Positions 1 to 7,668 of a stretch of 64,000 nt of DNA are shown here, one piece after another (position 1 is the first letter of the stretch; every line of letters begins with the position of its first letter). The stretch covers positions 62,001 through 126,000 of the forward strand of contig JAIETF010000030.1 of NCBI GenBank assembly GCA_019745415.1. The letters are read 5' to 3'. The stretch comes from Candidatus Obscuribacterales bacterium (GTDB lineage: Bacteria; Cyanobacteriota; Vampirovibrionia; Obscuribacterales; Obscuribacteraceae). Under the pieces are notes generated by a model that saw only the letters and a program-made list of their open reading frames with translations, made no database searches and had not been told where the DNA came from. Position numbers and translations under genes: made by a program.

Positions 1-2024
1 GCAATATCCACCTGGGGACTGACCCTTACTTTCATATTCTCGTTAGCCCGGCTATCATCACCCACCAGGGCAGTAAGCACCGCCGCCAATTCACTAGGCT
101 CAAGAGTTTCAAACAGACCAGACATGGCCACTTCGGTGAGGAACAGTTCGTTCTGGCCTCTGATACCGCTGGCAGTGCGACCAAGAGCGGTGGGACGATT
201 ACCGTCCAGATAGCCCTCCATGCGCAAGATATTAGCGAGAGCCTCGAAAGTACGCCAATAATAAGTGGTCTCGCGAGCCACTCGCTTATCTAAATCTTTA
301 ATGCGCTTCTCGAGACTAGCCACTCTTTCGGTTTGCTTGCTGCATTGTTTTTGCACAGGGCAACCGTGGCAAGGCATGGCATAAGCTTCTTTCACCAGAG
401 ACTGTATGCCAATCTTCATATCAGCCAGAGCATCAATAGCCTCTTGCCTGTTTTTGGCAGCTGTTCCCTTCAGACCTTTCTCCATCTGCTTCAGCTGTTT
501 ATGGCGGCTTCGCACATTTTCCAAACGCTTGGCATAAAGTGAAAGATCACCGGGTTCAGTCGGACAAAGCGGTGCTCGCAAACGAGGCAATTCACTTTCC
601 CAATCCAACTTTTGGGCAAAGAGCGGCTCTAACTGATGGTTAATCAAGAACTGTCCAAAACTGCGCTCGATCAAATCACGGGCATCATCAATAGTGTGAC
701 GCTCAAGCAAGTTGAGCACCATGCCGTAGGAAGGAGTAAAGCGACTGGAGAGTGGATCAGCCTTGGCGGTGGCCAACTTTGCTGCGTCTTCCACAGACTC
801 GAAGGGATTATTGAGAACCACCACATGTCCGACTTCGTCCATGCCGCGCCGACCAGCTCTGCCCGACATTTGTAAAAACTCGGAAGCCATCAGCTCTCTA
901 TGCCCTTCATCAGAACGCTTGTGAATAGAGCTAATCACTGTAGAGCGCGCCGGCATATTGATTCCAGCCGCCAAAGTCTCAGTAGCAAAAACCACCTTCA
1001 AGAGACCATCTTGAAAGAGTTTTTCGACCATACCTTTCCAACTGGGCAACATGCCGGCATGGTGCACAGACATACCTTCGAGCAAATAAGGCAAATGCGG
1101 GTGAGAAGCCAGATTTGGATTGTCGCGAGTGAAGAGCTCTACCCGCTTCTTCAATTCCCTCTGTTCTTCGGGCAAGAGAAGCGGTATACCCCGAGCCATC
1201 TTCATAGCCTCTTCGCAGCCGCGCCGAGAAAATAGAAAGTAAATAGCCGGCAACATGTTTCGCGCCGACAAGTTAGCCAAGACATCGGCCGGATGCGTAT
1301 AGAGCCCACCTGGTGGACGGCGCCTCTTCTCGGTGCGCACAAACTTTTTCTTACCAAAACGCGACTTCAAGAAACTATTGACGGCGCCGCCGGGAGCAAG
1401 CAGTGGATAGATTCGGCGCTCGCCAAAATAATGGAAACGCAGGGGTACCGGGCGATAATCAGAAACTACAAGTTCTGTAGGACCGTGTGTTTCATCGATC
1501 CAGGTGGTTAGATCGGCGGCATTAGCAATGGTGGCGGAAAGAGCTACCAGTTGAATATTCTTGGGAGCGTAAATTATCGATTCTTCCCAAACAGTGCCGC
1601 GTTCGCTGTCATTCATATAATGACATTCGTCGAGGACAACACTCGACACATTTTGCAAGTTGCGGCTAACATCACCAAGTATGGTGCCATAAAGCATATT
1701 GCGAAAGACTTCGGTAGTCATCACAACTATGGAAGCATCTCTATTGACCGAAATATCACCGGTGAGAAGACCGACTCGATCTTCACCATATTTCTTGCGC
1801 AGATCGTAAAGTTTCTGGTTGGAGAGCGCTTTTAGCGGAGTTGTATAGAAACAACGACTGTTGGACATGAGAGCCATTTCTACAGCATACTCGGCAATAA
1901 CAGTCTTACCCGAGCCAGTAGGCGCGCAGACCACGACACTCTTGCCATTCTCAAGATGCTGTATCGCCTCAAGCTGAAAGTCATCTAGAGGGAAAGGAAA
2001 GAGTGATGCGACGTCAACTTGCAC
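1..2024 (-). CDS. Ski2-like DEAD/DEAH-box RNA helicase (HelY/ISE2 type), partial at left edge
   Basis: ATP-dependent superfamily 2 helicase, expected to act on RNA in the cytoplasm. The frame is open from a GTG at 2024 to the window edge, so about 674 N-terminal residues are present and the C-terminus is missing. An in-frame TAA lies just upstream of the GTG, which limits the start to this area; no clear Shine-Dalgarno is seen. Visible motifs in order: a Q-type FQLEAIQ at residues 16-22, Walker A APTGSGKT at 34-41, the DECH Walker B box, SAT (motif III), TLAAGINMPAR (motif V) and QMSGRAGRRG (motif VI). After the helicase core there is a cysteine cluster CHGCPVQKQC (around 335-380), like the insertion in HelY/ISE2-type proteins. 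A C-terminal DSHCT-type domain is expected but lies mostly outside. Family assignment is firm; the substrate is unknown. Confidence 0.9.
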   Translation of the reverse strand, partial: MQVDVASLFPFPLDDFQLEAIQHLENGKSVVVCAPTGSGKTVIAEYAVEMALMSNSRCFYTTPLKALSNQKLYDLRKKYGEDRVGLLTGDISVNRDASIVVMTTEVFRNMLYGTILGDVSRNLQNVSSVVLDECHYMNDSERGTVWEESIIYAPKNIQLVALSATIANAADLTTWIDETHGPTELVVSDYRPVPLRFHYFGERRIYPLLAPGGAVNSFLKSRFGKKKFVRTEKRRRPPGGLYTHPADVLANLSARNMLPAIYFLFSRRGCEEAMKMARGIPLLLPEEQRELKKRVELFTRDNPNLASHPHLPYLLEGMSVHHAGMLPSWKGMVEKLFQDGLLKVVFATETLAAGINMPARSTVISSIHKRSDEGHRELMASEFLQMSGRAGRRGMDEVGHVVVLNNPFESVEDAAKLATAKADPLSSRFTPSYGMVLNLLERHTIDDARDLIERSFGQFLINHQLEPLFAQKLDWESELPRLRAPLCPTEPGDLSLYAKRLENVRSRHKQLKQMEKGLKGTAAKNRQEAIDALADMKIGIQSLVKEAYAMPCHGCPVQKQCSKQTERVASLEKRIKDLDKRVARETTYYWRTFEALANILRMEGYLDGNRPTALGRTASGIRGQNELFLTEVAMSGLFETLEPSELAAVLTALVGDDSRANENMKVRVSPQVDI

Positions 2025-2238
2025 AGGTACCGCTTACTTTATTGATTGAAGAGATTCTGAAGAAATTACTCAAAGAGATTTTAGCAGCTATTGCAAATCG
2101 GTTTTCAGGAGAGCTTTCCCTTGAATTTGTCAGCCTTTCGCTTCGATACCAAAGATTACTGAAGAGATATGCACTTGAAATCAATTGAGAGGGAGTGATG
2201 TATAATTCTTGTGGTTGCGGGTTTTCTGCAGCTAAGAC

Positions 2239-2310
2239 CGGGACGTAGCGCAGGGGTAGCGCGCACCTTTGGGGTGGGTGAGGCCGGAGGTTCGATTCCT
2301 CTCGTCCCGA
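2239..2310 (+). tRNA. tRNA-Pro (anticodon GGG)
   Basis: A complete cloverleaf can be drawn. The acceptor stem CGGGACG/CGTCCCG is perfect, the D stem is GCGC/GCGC, the anticodon stem CACCT/GGGTG carries loop TTGGGGT with anticodon GGG, and the T stem GGAGG/CCTCT has loop TTCGATT. The C1:G72 pair is usual for bacterial proline tRNAs. The 3' CCA is not encoded. Total length 72 nt. It stands alone, with a hairpin 30 bp downstream. Confidence 0.95.
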
Positions 2311-2342
2311 AATTATTAGCAAAAGCCAATAAAAACAAATAA

Positions 2343-2375
2343 AAAGGGCGGTGTTTATTACTGCCCTTTCATTTT
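2343..2375. terminator. Bidirectional intrinsic terminator between tRNA-Pro and the minus-strand gene
   Basis: AAAGGGCGG (2343-2351) pairs with CTGCCCTTT (2361-2369), nine pairs with one G-T wobble and a 9-nt loop. Read on the minus strand the hairpin runs into a long T-rich tract, so it should end the unknown gene at 2401-2814. On the plus strand it is followed by CATTTT and may also stop tRNA-Pro transcription. Confidence 0.7.
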
Positions 2376-2400
2376 CTCAATCAACTGCAAGTGCCTAAGG

Positions 2401-2814
2401 CTAGACCAGAGTCTGCCGGCGTCTTCTGTGCGGCAAGGGGCGTCCTTTGTGGGGACAACTGACATCATAGCCCGCAAAATAAGTACGGGGCAAAAGCTCC
2501 ATCACACCATCATTGCGCAGAGCCTTAAGTTGAGTCTCGACTTCAGCCAATTGCTCAAGCAAACGAGCGGCATTTTCAGTCAGACCATTAGAAATGGCTT
2601 CCACACTCTCACGCGTAATACTGTCGCGCAAGTTAGCTTCAGCGTCTTTGCGGCTCTTACGGTTCTGAAAATAAGCATCAACATCTATGGAAGGAATACA
2701 GTTGAATACCGGATTGAGATGAACAAACTCTCTAATCTTGATCTTGAGAATGGCCTTGAGGTGGTCATCCAGCATTTCCAAAGGAACAACTGTGAATTCT
2801 GGTAAGTTCTGCAT
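2401..2814 (-). CDS. Hypothetical protein, 137 aa
   Basis: Family not recognised. The ATG at 2814 is preferred because a GAGG lies 9 nt upstream; a GTG at 2829 is the longer alternative. The N-terminal half reads as a small mixed alpha/beta unit with hydrophobic stretches (FTVVPLEMLDDHLKAILKI). The middle is helical and charged, possibly a short coiled coil (AARLLEQLAEVETQLKALR). The C-terminus is very basic (RPLPHRRRRQ). No signal peptide or membrane segment. It sits downstream of the sigma factor on the same strand with a 147-bp gap holding a hairpin, and a good terminator follows it, so it is probably its own transcription unit. Confidence 0.55.
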   Translation of the reverse strand: MQNLPEFTVVPLEMLDDHLKAILKIKIREFVHLNPVFNCIPSIDVDAYFQNRKSRKDAEANLRDSITRESVEAISNGLTENAARLLEQLAEVETQLKALRNDGVMELLPRTYFAGYDVSCPHKGRPLPHRRRRQTLV

Positions 2815-2887
2815 GAGGGCGGACCTCACTTCAAGAAATTGAGTAAAACGGCAAATGCCACAAGTGGAGAATGTTAGCAGAGATTAA

Positions 2888-2909
2888 CCGATTGTCAACA
2901 GACAATCGG
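2888..2909. terminator. Perfect 9-bp hairpin downstream of the sigma factor gene
   Basis: CCGATTGTC (2888-2896), loop AACA, GACAATCGG (2901-2909). It lies between the end of the sigma factor gene and the next minus-strand gene. Neither side has a T run, so it is a weak intrinsic terminator or an RNA-processing or stability structure. Confidence 0.4.
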
Positions 2910-2961
2910 CGCCTCCGTAACAATTTAATGAAACTCACTGTATATCTAACAAAACAGATAT

Positions 2962-3906
2962 CTACTTATGACTATCTTGCTGGGTAATGATCTCGCGAAG
3001 CTTCTTGAGAGCACTGTGGACTGCCCTTGAGACTCCCATCTCGGACAAACCAAGAACATAAGCGGTCTCCTTCTGGGACAGGTCGTAAAAGAAAACAAAC
3101 TCCACTATCTGCCTAGTTCGCTCACCCAGCCGTTTCAAAGCCTGCGACAAAAGCTCGCGATCTTCAGAGGCGCTAAAGGCATCCTGATAACGCCTATCGG
3201 GAACCACCTCGGAAAGTGAGCGCCGGTCATCGCGGTCATCTTCTTCCGCGGCGCCGTCTAGAGATTCATAGTGCAGGCGCACCTCCCAAGACTGCTGCGC
3301 TTCCAAAATATCGGCCACAGCAAAACCACTATGCTCCGACAACTCTTGCACCGTGGGAGCGCGGTCCAGCGCCCGGGTCAGCTTCTCTTCCAACTGCGAC
3401 AAGGCTGAATTCATCTCGGTGAGCCGTCTCGGTACTTGTACCAGAGAGCAGTGATCTCTCAAATAATGGCGAATCTCACCTCTTATATAACAAGTGGCTA
3501 GGGTTCTGAAACTGGCCGAGCGAGCCCTATTAGGGTCATAATACCGAATCGCCTTGAGTAAGCCGATAGAGCCGACTTGCACCAGATCTTCAAAGCTATC
3601 CGGTGAATACTGACTGTACTTGCGGGCTATCTGCCGCACCAAAGGCATATGGTCGCGCACAATCTCGGAAGGATCGCCGTTTGGAGCGCTATGCACTGCT
3701 TGCGGCGAGTCAGGCATACTGAGCCTGACGGCAAAGCCTCCGTCCGGAGCACCTTCTAAAGATAGCTCCAGCTCCCGCCCAGACGGCCCTAGCCGTGCCG
3801 GACGGCCAGCGCCGTCACCAGTCGAATTGTGATGATTAGCCGCTTTCGCCTGGCTATCACTCAATAAAACTTCACTTCGCGTCTGATTTTTTCTAGCCAA
3901 GGTCAT
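2962..3906 (-). CDS. RNA polymerase sigma-70 family factor, SigB/SigF-like (group 3)
   Basis: Alternative sigma factor. Region 2 is clear (LVRQIARKYSQYSPDSFEDL, then VGSIGLLKAIRYYDPNR), followed by a region 3 with a PTVQELSEHSGF helix pair. Region 4 has a helix-turn-helix (DLSQKETAYVLGLSEMGVSR) near the C-terminus. The acidic linker DGAAEEDDRDDRR between regions 3 and 4 is typical of SigB/SigF proteins. I start at the ATG at 3906 (314 aa). The frame extends to an ATG at 4026 (354 aa), but that extra stretch is not protein-like and would leave only 9 bp to the divergent kinase gene. No anti-sigma factor gene is adjacent. A STAS protein at 59115-59420 is far away and fits transport better. Likely a stress or envelope regulon, by family only. 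Confidence 0.85.
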   Translation of the reverse strand: MTLARKNQTRSEVLLSDSQAKAANHHNSTGDGAGRPARLGPSGRELELSLEGAPDGGFAVRLSMPDSPQAVHSAPNGDPSEIVRDHMPLVRQIARKYSQYSPDSFEDLVQVGSIGLLKAIRYYDPNRARSASFRTLATCYIRGEIRHYLRDHCSLVQVPRRLTEMNSALSQLEEKLTRALDRAPTVQELSEHSGFAVADILEAQQSWEVRLHYESLDGAAEEDDRDDRRSLSEVVPDRRYQDAFSASEDRELLSQALKRLGERTRQIVEFVFFYDLSQKETAYVLGLSEMGVSRAVHSALKKLREIITQQDSHK

Positions 3907-4035
3907 TACTCCATAGGTAACTAAGTAATGTGACCCTCGCGCCCCTGTGAGGTTATTCCCATGACAACCCCTTTTTAAACCGATGCGCAATACTAGCGGC
4001 ACTGCAAATATAATTAGACTGGACATCTAAAGAGA

Positions 4036-5991
4036 GTGCACGTGAAGAAAGCCACCAAGACATTCACCAGACTGAGAGTAATCTGGTCGCGAGTACCGGC
4101 GCAAAAGCAGCTGCTGTATATGGGTTTGGCTTGTATAGCGGCGCTGGTAACTTTCACAGCCTGGGTATGGGTAACCCGAGCTCAGGCTTCTATAAATGAA
4201 TCGGTTAAGTTGTTTGGTCAGGGCTTGGCCGAAGCCTTGGCGCGCGGCGGTGCAGAAGCACTGAGCAATTCAGGCGACCTGGAGAGCCTGAGATATTACA
4301 TTTTGACCCAGCGAGGCAAGCTGAAAACAATTGCCTACATCGTATTTGAAGATAATGCCGGCAATATATTGCTTGACCCCACCAGCAAAAAAGACCTGAA
4401 AGAAATATTTCCAGTCTATAAGCAGTACAAAGAAAACCCAGAGAACTTCACCGTGCCGGGCATTTATCCATCACCGCCTGGCTATAGATCGGTAACCAAT
4501 ATTGTTGTGCGCATGCACAAAAACGGGCAAGACCTCGGTCTTTGCTGGGTTGGACTCTATAACGACCTCTTCACTATACTCGGCACCCAGCAAGAAACGA
4601 CCAACTTTCTCATCACTATATTTTGTCTTGTGGGAGTTTTGGGAGCACTTGGTGTCTGGGCCAACTACACCTTGATCAACGCTCCTTTGCGCACCCTTTC
4701 CCAGGGGGCAAGTCAGATTGCCACCGGGCATTTCGGCCACCAAATCAAAGTGCAGAGAGCGGGTAAAGAAATCGACCAATTGGTCAACGCCTTCAACTAT
4801 ATGAGCAGTCGGCTGCAACTCTACGACAAGCACAATGTCGATAATTTGATGGCCGAGAGAAACAAGTTCATCTCTGAGCGCAACAAGCTTGAGCTTGTTC
4901 TTATGTCAATTGCCGACGGCGTAGTCGTCTGTGACCGCGATAATCGGGTGCAAATCGTCAACCGCGCCGCCACTCAGATTTTCGACAAAGAAGCTAAAGA
5001 CCTGCTCGGAAAACCACTGGTGGTTTGCACCGAGGGACCAGATCAACCGCAGATATGCCATATTGTGCAGCAATTTACCGATAGCAATGTAAACATAACT
5101 CCAGGCGCCATTGAGCCTATAGTGCAGCAATTGCAACTGGGCGAACTGACAGTGCGCTTGCATACGGCACCGATTTTCCTTAATAAGGAATTCTTGGGCT
5201 CGGTAATGATCATGCAGGACATCACCAAGCAAGCCGAGCTGGAGAAGATGAAAAACGAGTTCATGGCCAATGTCTCTCATGAACTGCGCACTCCGATAAC
5301 CTCAATCAAAAGTTATGTCGATACTCTCTGCAATCATGGCGAAAAGCTTGACCCTGATATTCACAGAGAATTTTTGCAAATCATCGACAACGAAGCAGAC
5401 CGACTCATGCACCTAGTTAACGACGTGCTCGAGTTATCAAAAATCGAAGAAGCCGATCGCGAATTCGAAATGCTGCCAATGGATATACACCGAGCCTGCG
5501 AGGCAGCAATTCGCTCTCTCAACTTGATGGCGCGCGACCGCGGCATCGAACTGGCTTTCGAACAAACCGAGAACCTACCGCTCGCCAGCATCAATCAAGA
5601 ATCAATAGAACGCGTCATCATCAATTTGCTCAATAACGGCATCAAATACACTCCCGAAGGCGGCAAAATCACAGTAAAAGTGGAAAAACACCAGGAGGGT
5701 GAAGTGGAAGAAGTGGCGGTGCACGTAAAAGACACGGGCATCGGCATACCTGATGACGCTCTAGAACATATATTTGATCGCTTTTATAGAGTTGAGAAAA
5801 AAGTACACACCATCAAGGGAACCGGACTTGGCTTAACAATTGTCAAGAAAATTATCGAAAAACATGGAGGGCGAATCACCGTTGCTTCCGCTCTCGGAGA
5901 AGGCTCTACCTTCAGCTTTTACCTGCCGGCACTGAGCCCCGAAGCAGTGGCCCGCTTAAGCCAATACGAAGAAGAACCAGATCTGGTTTGA
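4036..5991 (+). CDS. Membrane sensor histidine kinase (HAMP-PAS-HisKA-HATPase)
   Basis: Two-component sensor kinase of about 650 aa in the inner membrane. TM1 is at about residues 26-46 and TM2 at about 190-214, flanking a roughly 145-residue extracytoplasmic sensor. Then follow a HAMP segment (about 214-262), a PAS domain (about 283-395), and HisKA with the phospho-acceptor His415 in FMANVSHELRTPITS. The HATPase_c domain has N box NLLNNGIKYTPEGG, DTGIGI and GTGLGL boxes. The architecture resembles WalK/PhoR and cyanobacterial NblS/Hik33. Starts at GTG 4036 or GTG 4042; the second has the better distance from AAGAGAG. No response regulator gene is adjacent. It is divergent from the sigma factor, with about 130 bp of shared promoter space if the sigma factor starts at 3906. 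Confidence 0.9.
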   Translation: MHVKKATKTFTRLRVIWSRVPAQKQLLYMGLACIAALVTFTAWVWVTRAQASINESVKLFGQGLAEALARGGAEALSNSGDLESLRYYILTQRGKLKTIAYIVFEDNAGNILLDPTSKKDLKEIFPVYKQYKENPENFTVPGIYPSPPGYRSVTNIVVRMHKNGQDLGLCWVGLYNDLFTILGTQQETTNFLITIFCLVGVLGALGVWANYTLINAPLRTLSQGASQIATGHFGHQIKVQRAGKEIDQLVNAFNYMSSRLQLYDKHNVDNLMAERNKFISERNKLELVLMSIADGVVVCDRDNRVQIVNRAATQIFDKEAKDLLGKPLVVCTEGPDQPQICHIVQQFTDSNVNITPGAIEPIVQQLQLGELTVRLHTAPIFLNKEFLGSVMIMQDITKQAELEKMKNEFMANVSHELRTPITSIKSYVDTLCNHGEKLDPDIHREFLQIIDNEADRLMHLVNDVLELSKIEEADREFEMLPMDIHRACEAAIRSLNLMARDRGIELAFEQTENLPLASINQESIERVIINLLNNGIKYTPEGGKITVKVEKHQEGEVEEVAVHVKDTGIGIPDDALEHIFDRFYRVEKKVHTIKGTGLGLTIVKKIIEKHGGRITVASALGEGSTFSFYLPALSPEAVARLSQYEEEPDLV

Positions 5992-6259
5992 CCCCTTTTC
6001 GACCGATAAATATAGAACTTGAAATCGCGCCCGGATTATCCATTTGGCATCCTTCGCATATACCCCGGAAATACCCCTTGCTTACTTTCCTAAATCAAGT
6101 GAACATTAGCAACTTATCCATTTAAACACTTAGTTTTCAAGCTGGGTCGTGCTATCATCTCCTCGTTGACAAGGTCTCTAAGGACTGGCGTCCGTGGGGA
6201 TATCCATCGAAAGTGGGCTAGGTTAGCGCCAAAGCCCATTAAGGAAGGAGGAAAAAGGA
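5992..6259 (+). promoter_or_regulatory. Promoter and structured 5' leader of coaD
   Basis: This 268-bp gap has an extended -10-like element TGCTATCAT (6150-6158), then three short inverted repeats: GGAC/GTCC (6182-6193), GGATATCC (6198-6205) and TGGGCT/AGCCCA (6214-6238). A strong Shine-Dalgarno AAGGAAGGAGG follows at about 6240-6251. The first part (5992-6120) shows nothing further. No known riboswitch class was recognised; the promoter call is tentative. Confidence 0.35.
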
Positions 6260-6754
6260 TTGGCCAGAGCCATCTACCCAGGCTCTTTCGATCCCATGAC
6301 TCTTGGTCACCTAGATATCATTCGTCGAGCCAGCAAGCTCTTTGATGAAGTGATTATGGCGGTGGTCGGCAATCCAGGTAAATCACCCATATTGCCGATG
6401 GATATACGAAAGAACCTGATAGAGGAATCTGTAAAAGATCTAAGAGGAGTGAAAGTAGAAGAGTTTCAAGGCTTAACAGTTGATTATGCAAAAGCCACCA
6501 ATACCACGGTTCTGATACGTGGACTGAGAGCTATCTCGGATTTCGAAGCAGAATTAGGTATGGCCCAAGCCAATAAGCAACTCTTTCCTGAACTAGAAAC
6601 TATTTTTCTCATGACAAAAGCCGAGTATTCTTTTATAAGCTCCTCAACTGTAAAGGAAATCGCCCGTTTGGGCGGCGATGTATCACAATTCGTACCGCAT
6701 CCGGTGAATGACTATCTAAGAAAGCATTTCAGCAGAGGCACCAAACAAAAATGA
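6260..6754 (+). CDS. coaD: Phosphopantetheine adenylyltransferase
   Basis: Transfers AMP from ATP to 4'-phosphopantetheine to form dephospho-CoA, the penultimate step of coenzyme A synthesis, in the cytosol. The nucleotidyltransferase signature YPGSFDPMTLGHLDII is at residues 5-20, with the TxGH ATP-binding motif. RGLRAISDFEAE (substrate loop) and the SSSTVKEIA motif near the C-terminus are also present. At 164 aa it has the usual length. It starts with TTG at 6260, chosen because of the strong AAGGAAGGAGG about 8 nt upstream and because the protein begins at the conserved first strand (ARAIYPG). Its stop overlaps the next gene's ATG (ATGA), so the two are translationally coupled. Confidence 0.96.
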   Translation: MARAIYPGSFDPMTLGHLDIIRRASKLFDEVIMAVVGNPGKSPILPMDIRKNLIEESVKDLRGVKVEEFQGLTVDYAKATNTTVLIRGLRAISDFEAELGMAQANKQLFPELETIFLMTKAEYSFISSSTVKEIARLGGDVSQFVPHPVNDYLRKHFSRGTKQK

Positions 6755-7452
6755 CCATGATTACTGCACCAACAGTACAGGCAACCAACACATTCAAGCA
6801 GACAACAATCTATAAACATCTAGATCTGCTTGAGCATCTAATCGATGATGCTGCCGGTATCTATAAGTTCAAATTCATCAACGCCGACGATTTCCTCGAC
6901 GTGCTCGATAAAGCGAGAGCTCGCCTACCCGAAGAGTTGAGAGAAGCAGCCGATGTACTTGCTCAACGCGATGAAATAATCGCCGAGTCGCAGAGACGTT
7001 CTGAGCAAATCATCACCACGGCTCGTCGCCAAGCTGAAACCATGCTGCACGAATCAGAACTGCTAAAAGCCGTGCAGGCAGAAGTAGAACGTATTCGCAA
7101 GCAAGTGGTACAAGAAGTCGAGCAAATGCGTCGCGAAGCCATTGCCGAAGCTGAGCGCATCAGACTTGAAGCCGACGAAGATGCTGCCAAAATCAGAGAA
7201 GGCGCCGACCACTATGCCGAGCAAGTGCTCACCCGCATGGAAAACGACTTGCAAGGTCTGGCACAACGTGTCACCGAATCCCAGCAGATTGTCCGAAATG
7301 GGCAACGCCTTCTGGGTGGCGTTAAGCGTCACGGCGTAATCTCTGCCGCTTCGGTCTCGGTTACAGCCGGACAGGGTACGCCCATGGTTGGTGGCCCGCT
7401 CACCATGCCGTCGGGGCTGAGTTCTCCGCTTCTGTCGGGCAAGTTCGAGTAA
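6751..7452 (+). CDS. Coiled-coil protein coupled to coaD (DivIVA / ATP-synthase-b-like)
   Basis: 233 aa, function unknown. A short N-terminal domain (about 20-70; FLDVLDKARARLPEELREA) is followed by a long Ala/Glu/Arg-rich coiled coil (about 70-180) resembling the stalk of F0 subunit b or DivIVA. The C-terminus (about 195-233) is Gly/Pro/Ser-rich and probably disordered. No signal peptide or membrane segment. The opening FLDVLDKARARLPEEL is reminiscent of proteins found beside coaD in cyanobacteria (from memory, not checked). Overlaps coaD by 4 nt, so it is made from the same mRNA. Could be a cell-division scaffold; the sequence does not settle this. Confidence 0.75.
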   Translation: MTMITAPTVQATNTFKQTTIYKHLDLLEHLIDDAAGIYKFKFINADDFLDVLDKARARLPEELREAADVLAQRDEIIAESQRRSEQIITTARRQAETMLHESELLKAVQAEVERIRKQVVQEVEQMRREAIAEAERIRLEADEDAAKIREGADHYAEQVLTRMENDLQGLAQRVTESQQIVRNGQRLLGGVKRHGVISAASVSVTAGQGTPMVGGPLTMPSGLSSPLLSGKFE

Positions 7453-7481
7453 GAGCCAGTACTGAAAGAGTAAGCAAGCTA

Positions 7482-7521
7482 AAAGAGAAAGACCTCGCAA
7501 AATAGCGAGGTCTTTCTCTTT
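7482..7521. terminator. Strong intrinsic terminator after the coaD operon
   Basis: A perfect 17-bp stem, 7482-7498 with 7505-7521, around the 6-nt loop AAAATA. The outer pairs are A-rich/T-rich, so the hairpin ends in TCTTTCTCTTT on the plus strand and in an equivalent tract on the minus strand. It closes the coaD operon. Confidence 0.92.
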
Positions 7522-7668
7522 GGATGACTAATGTCATGCTGTTAATGTATGCTAGGAAATGAAAAATATGGAATAACGAATAAGGAAGTGCGAACAAAGC
7601 ACTAAACTCGTCGGACCGAAGTCATCACTATTTGACAGACTATCGATTGCTCTGCAGGAGACAAAAAA

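Noticed and set aside
2014..2322. Minus-strand frame of about 100 codons over the tRNA
   Set aside because: It covers tRNA-Pro and has no protein-like features.
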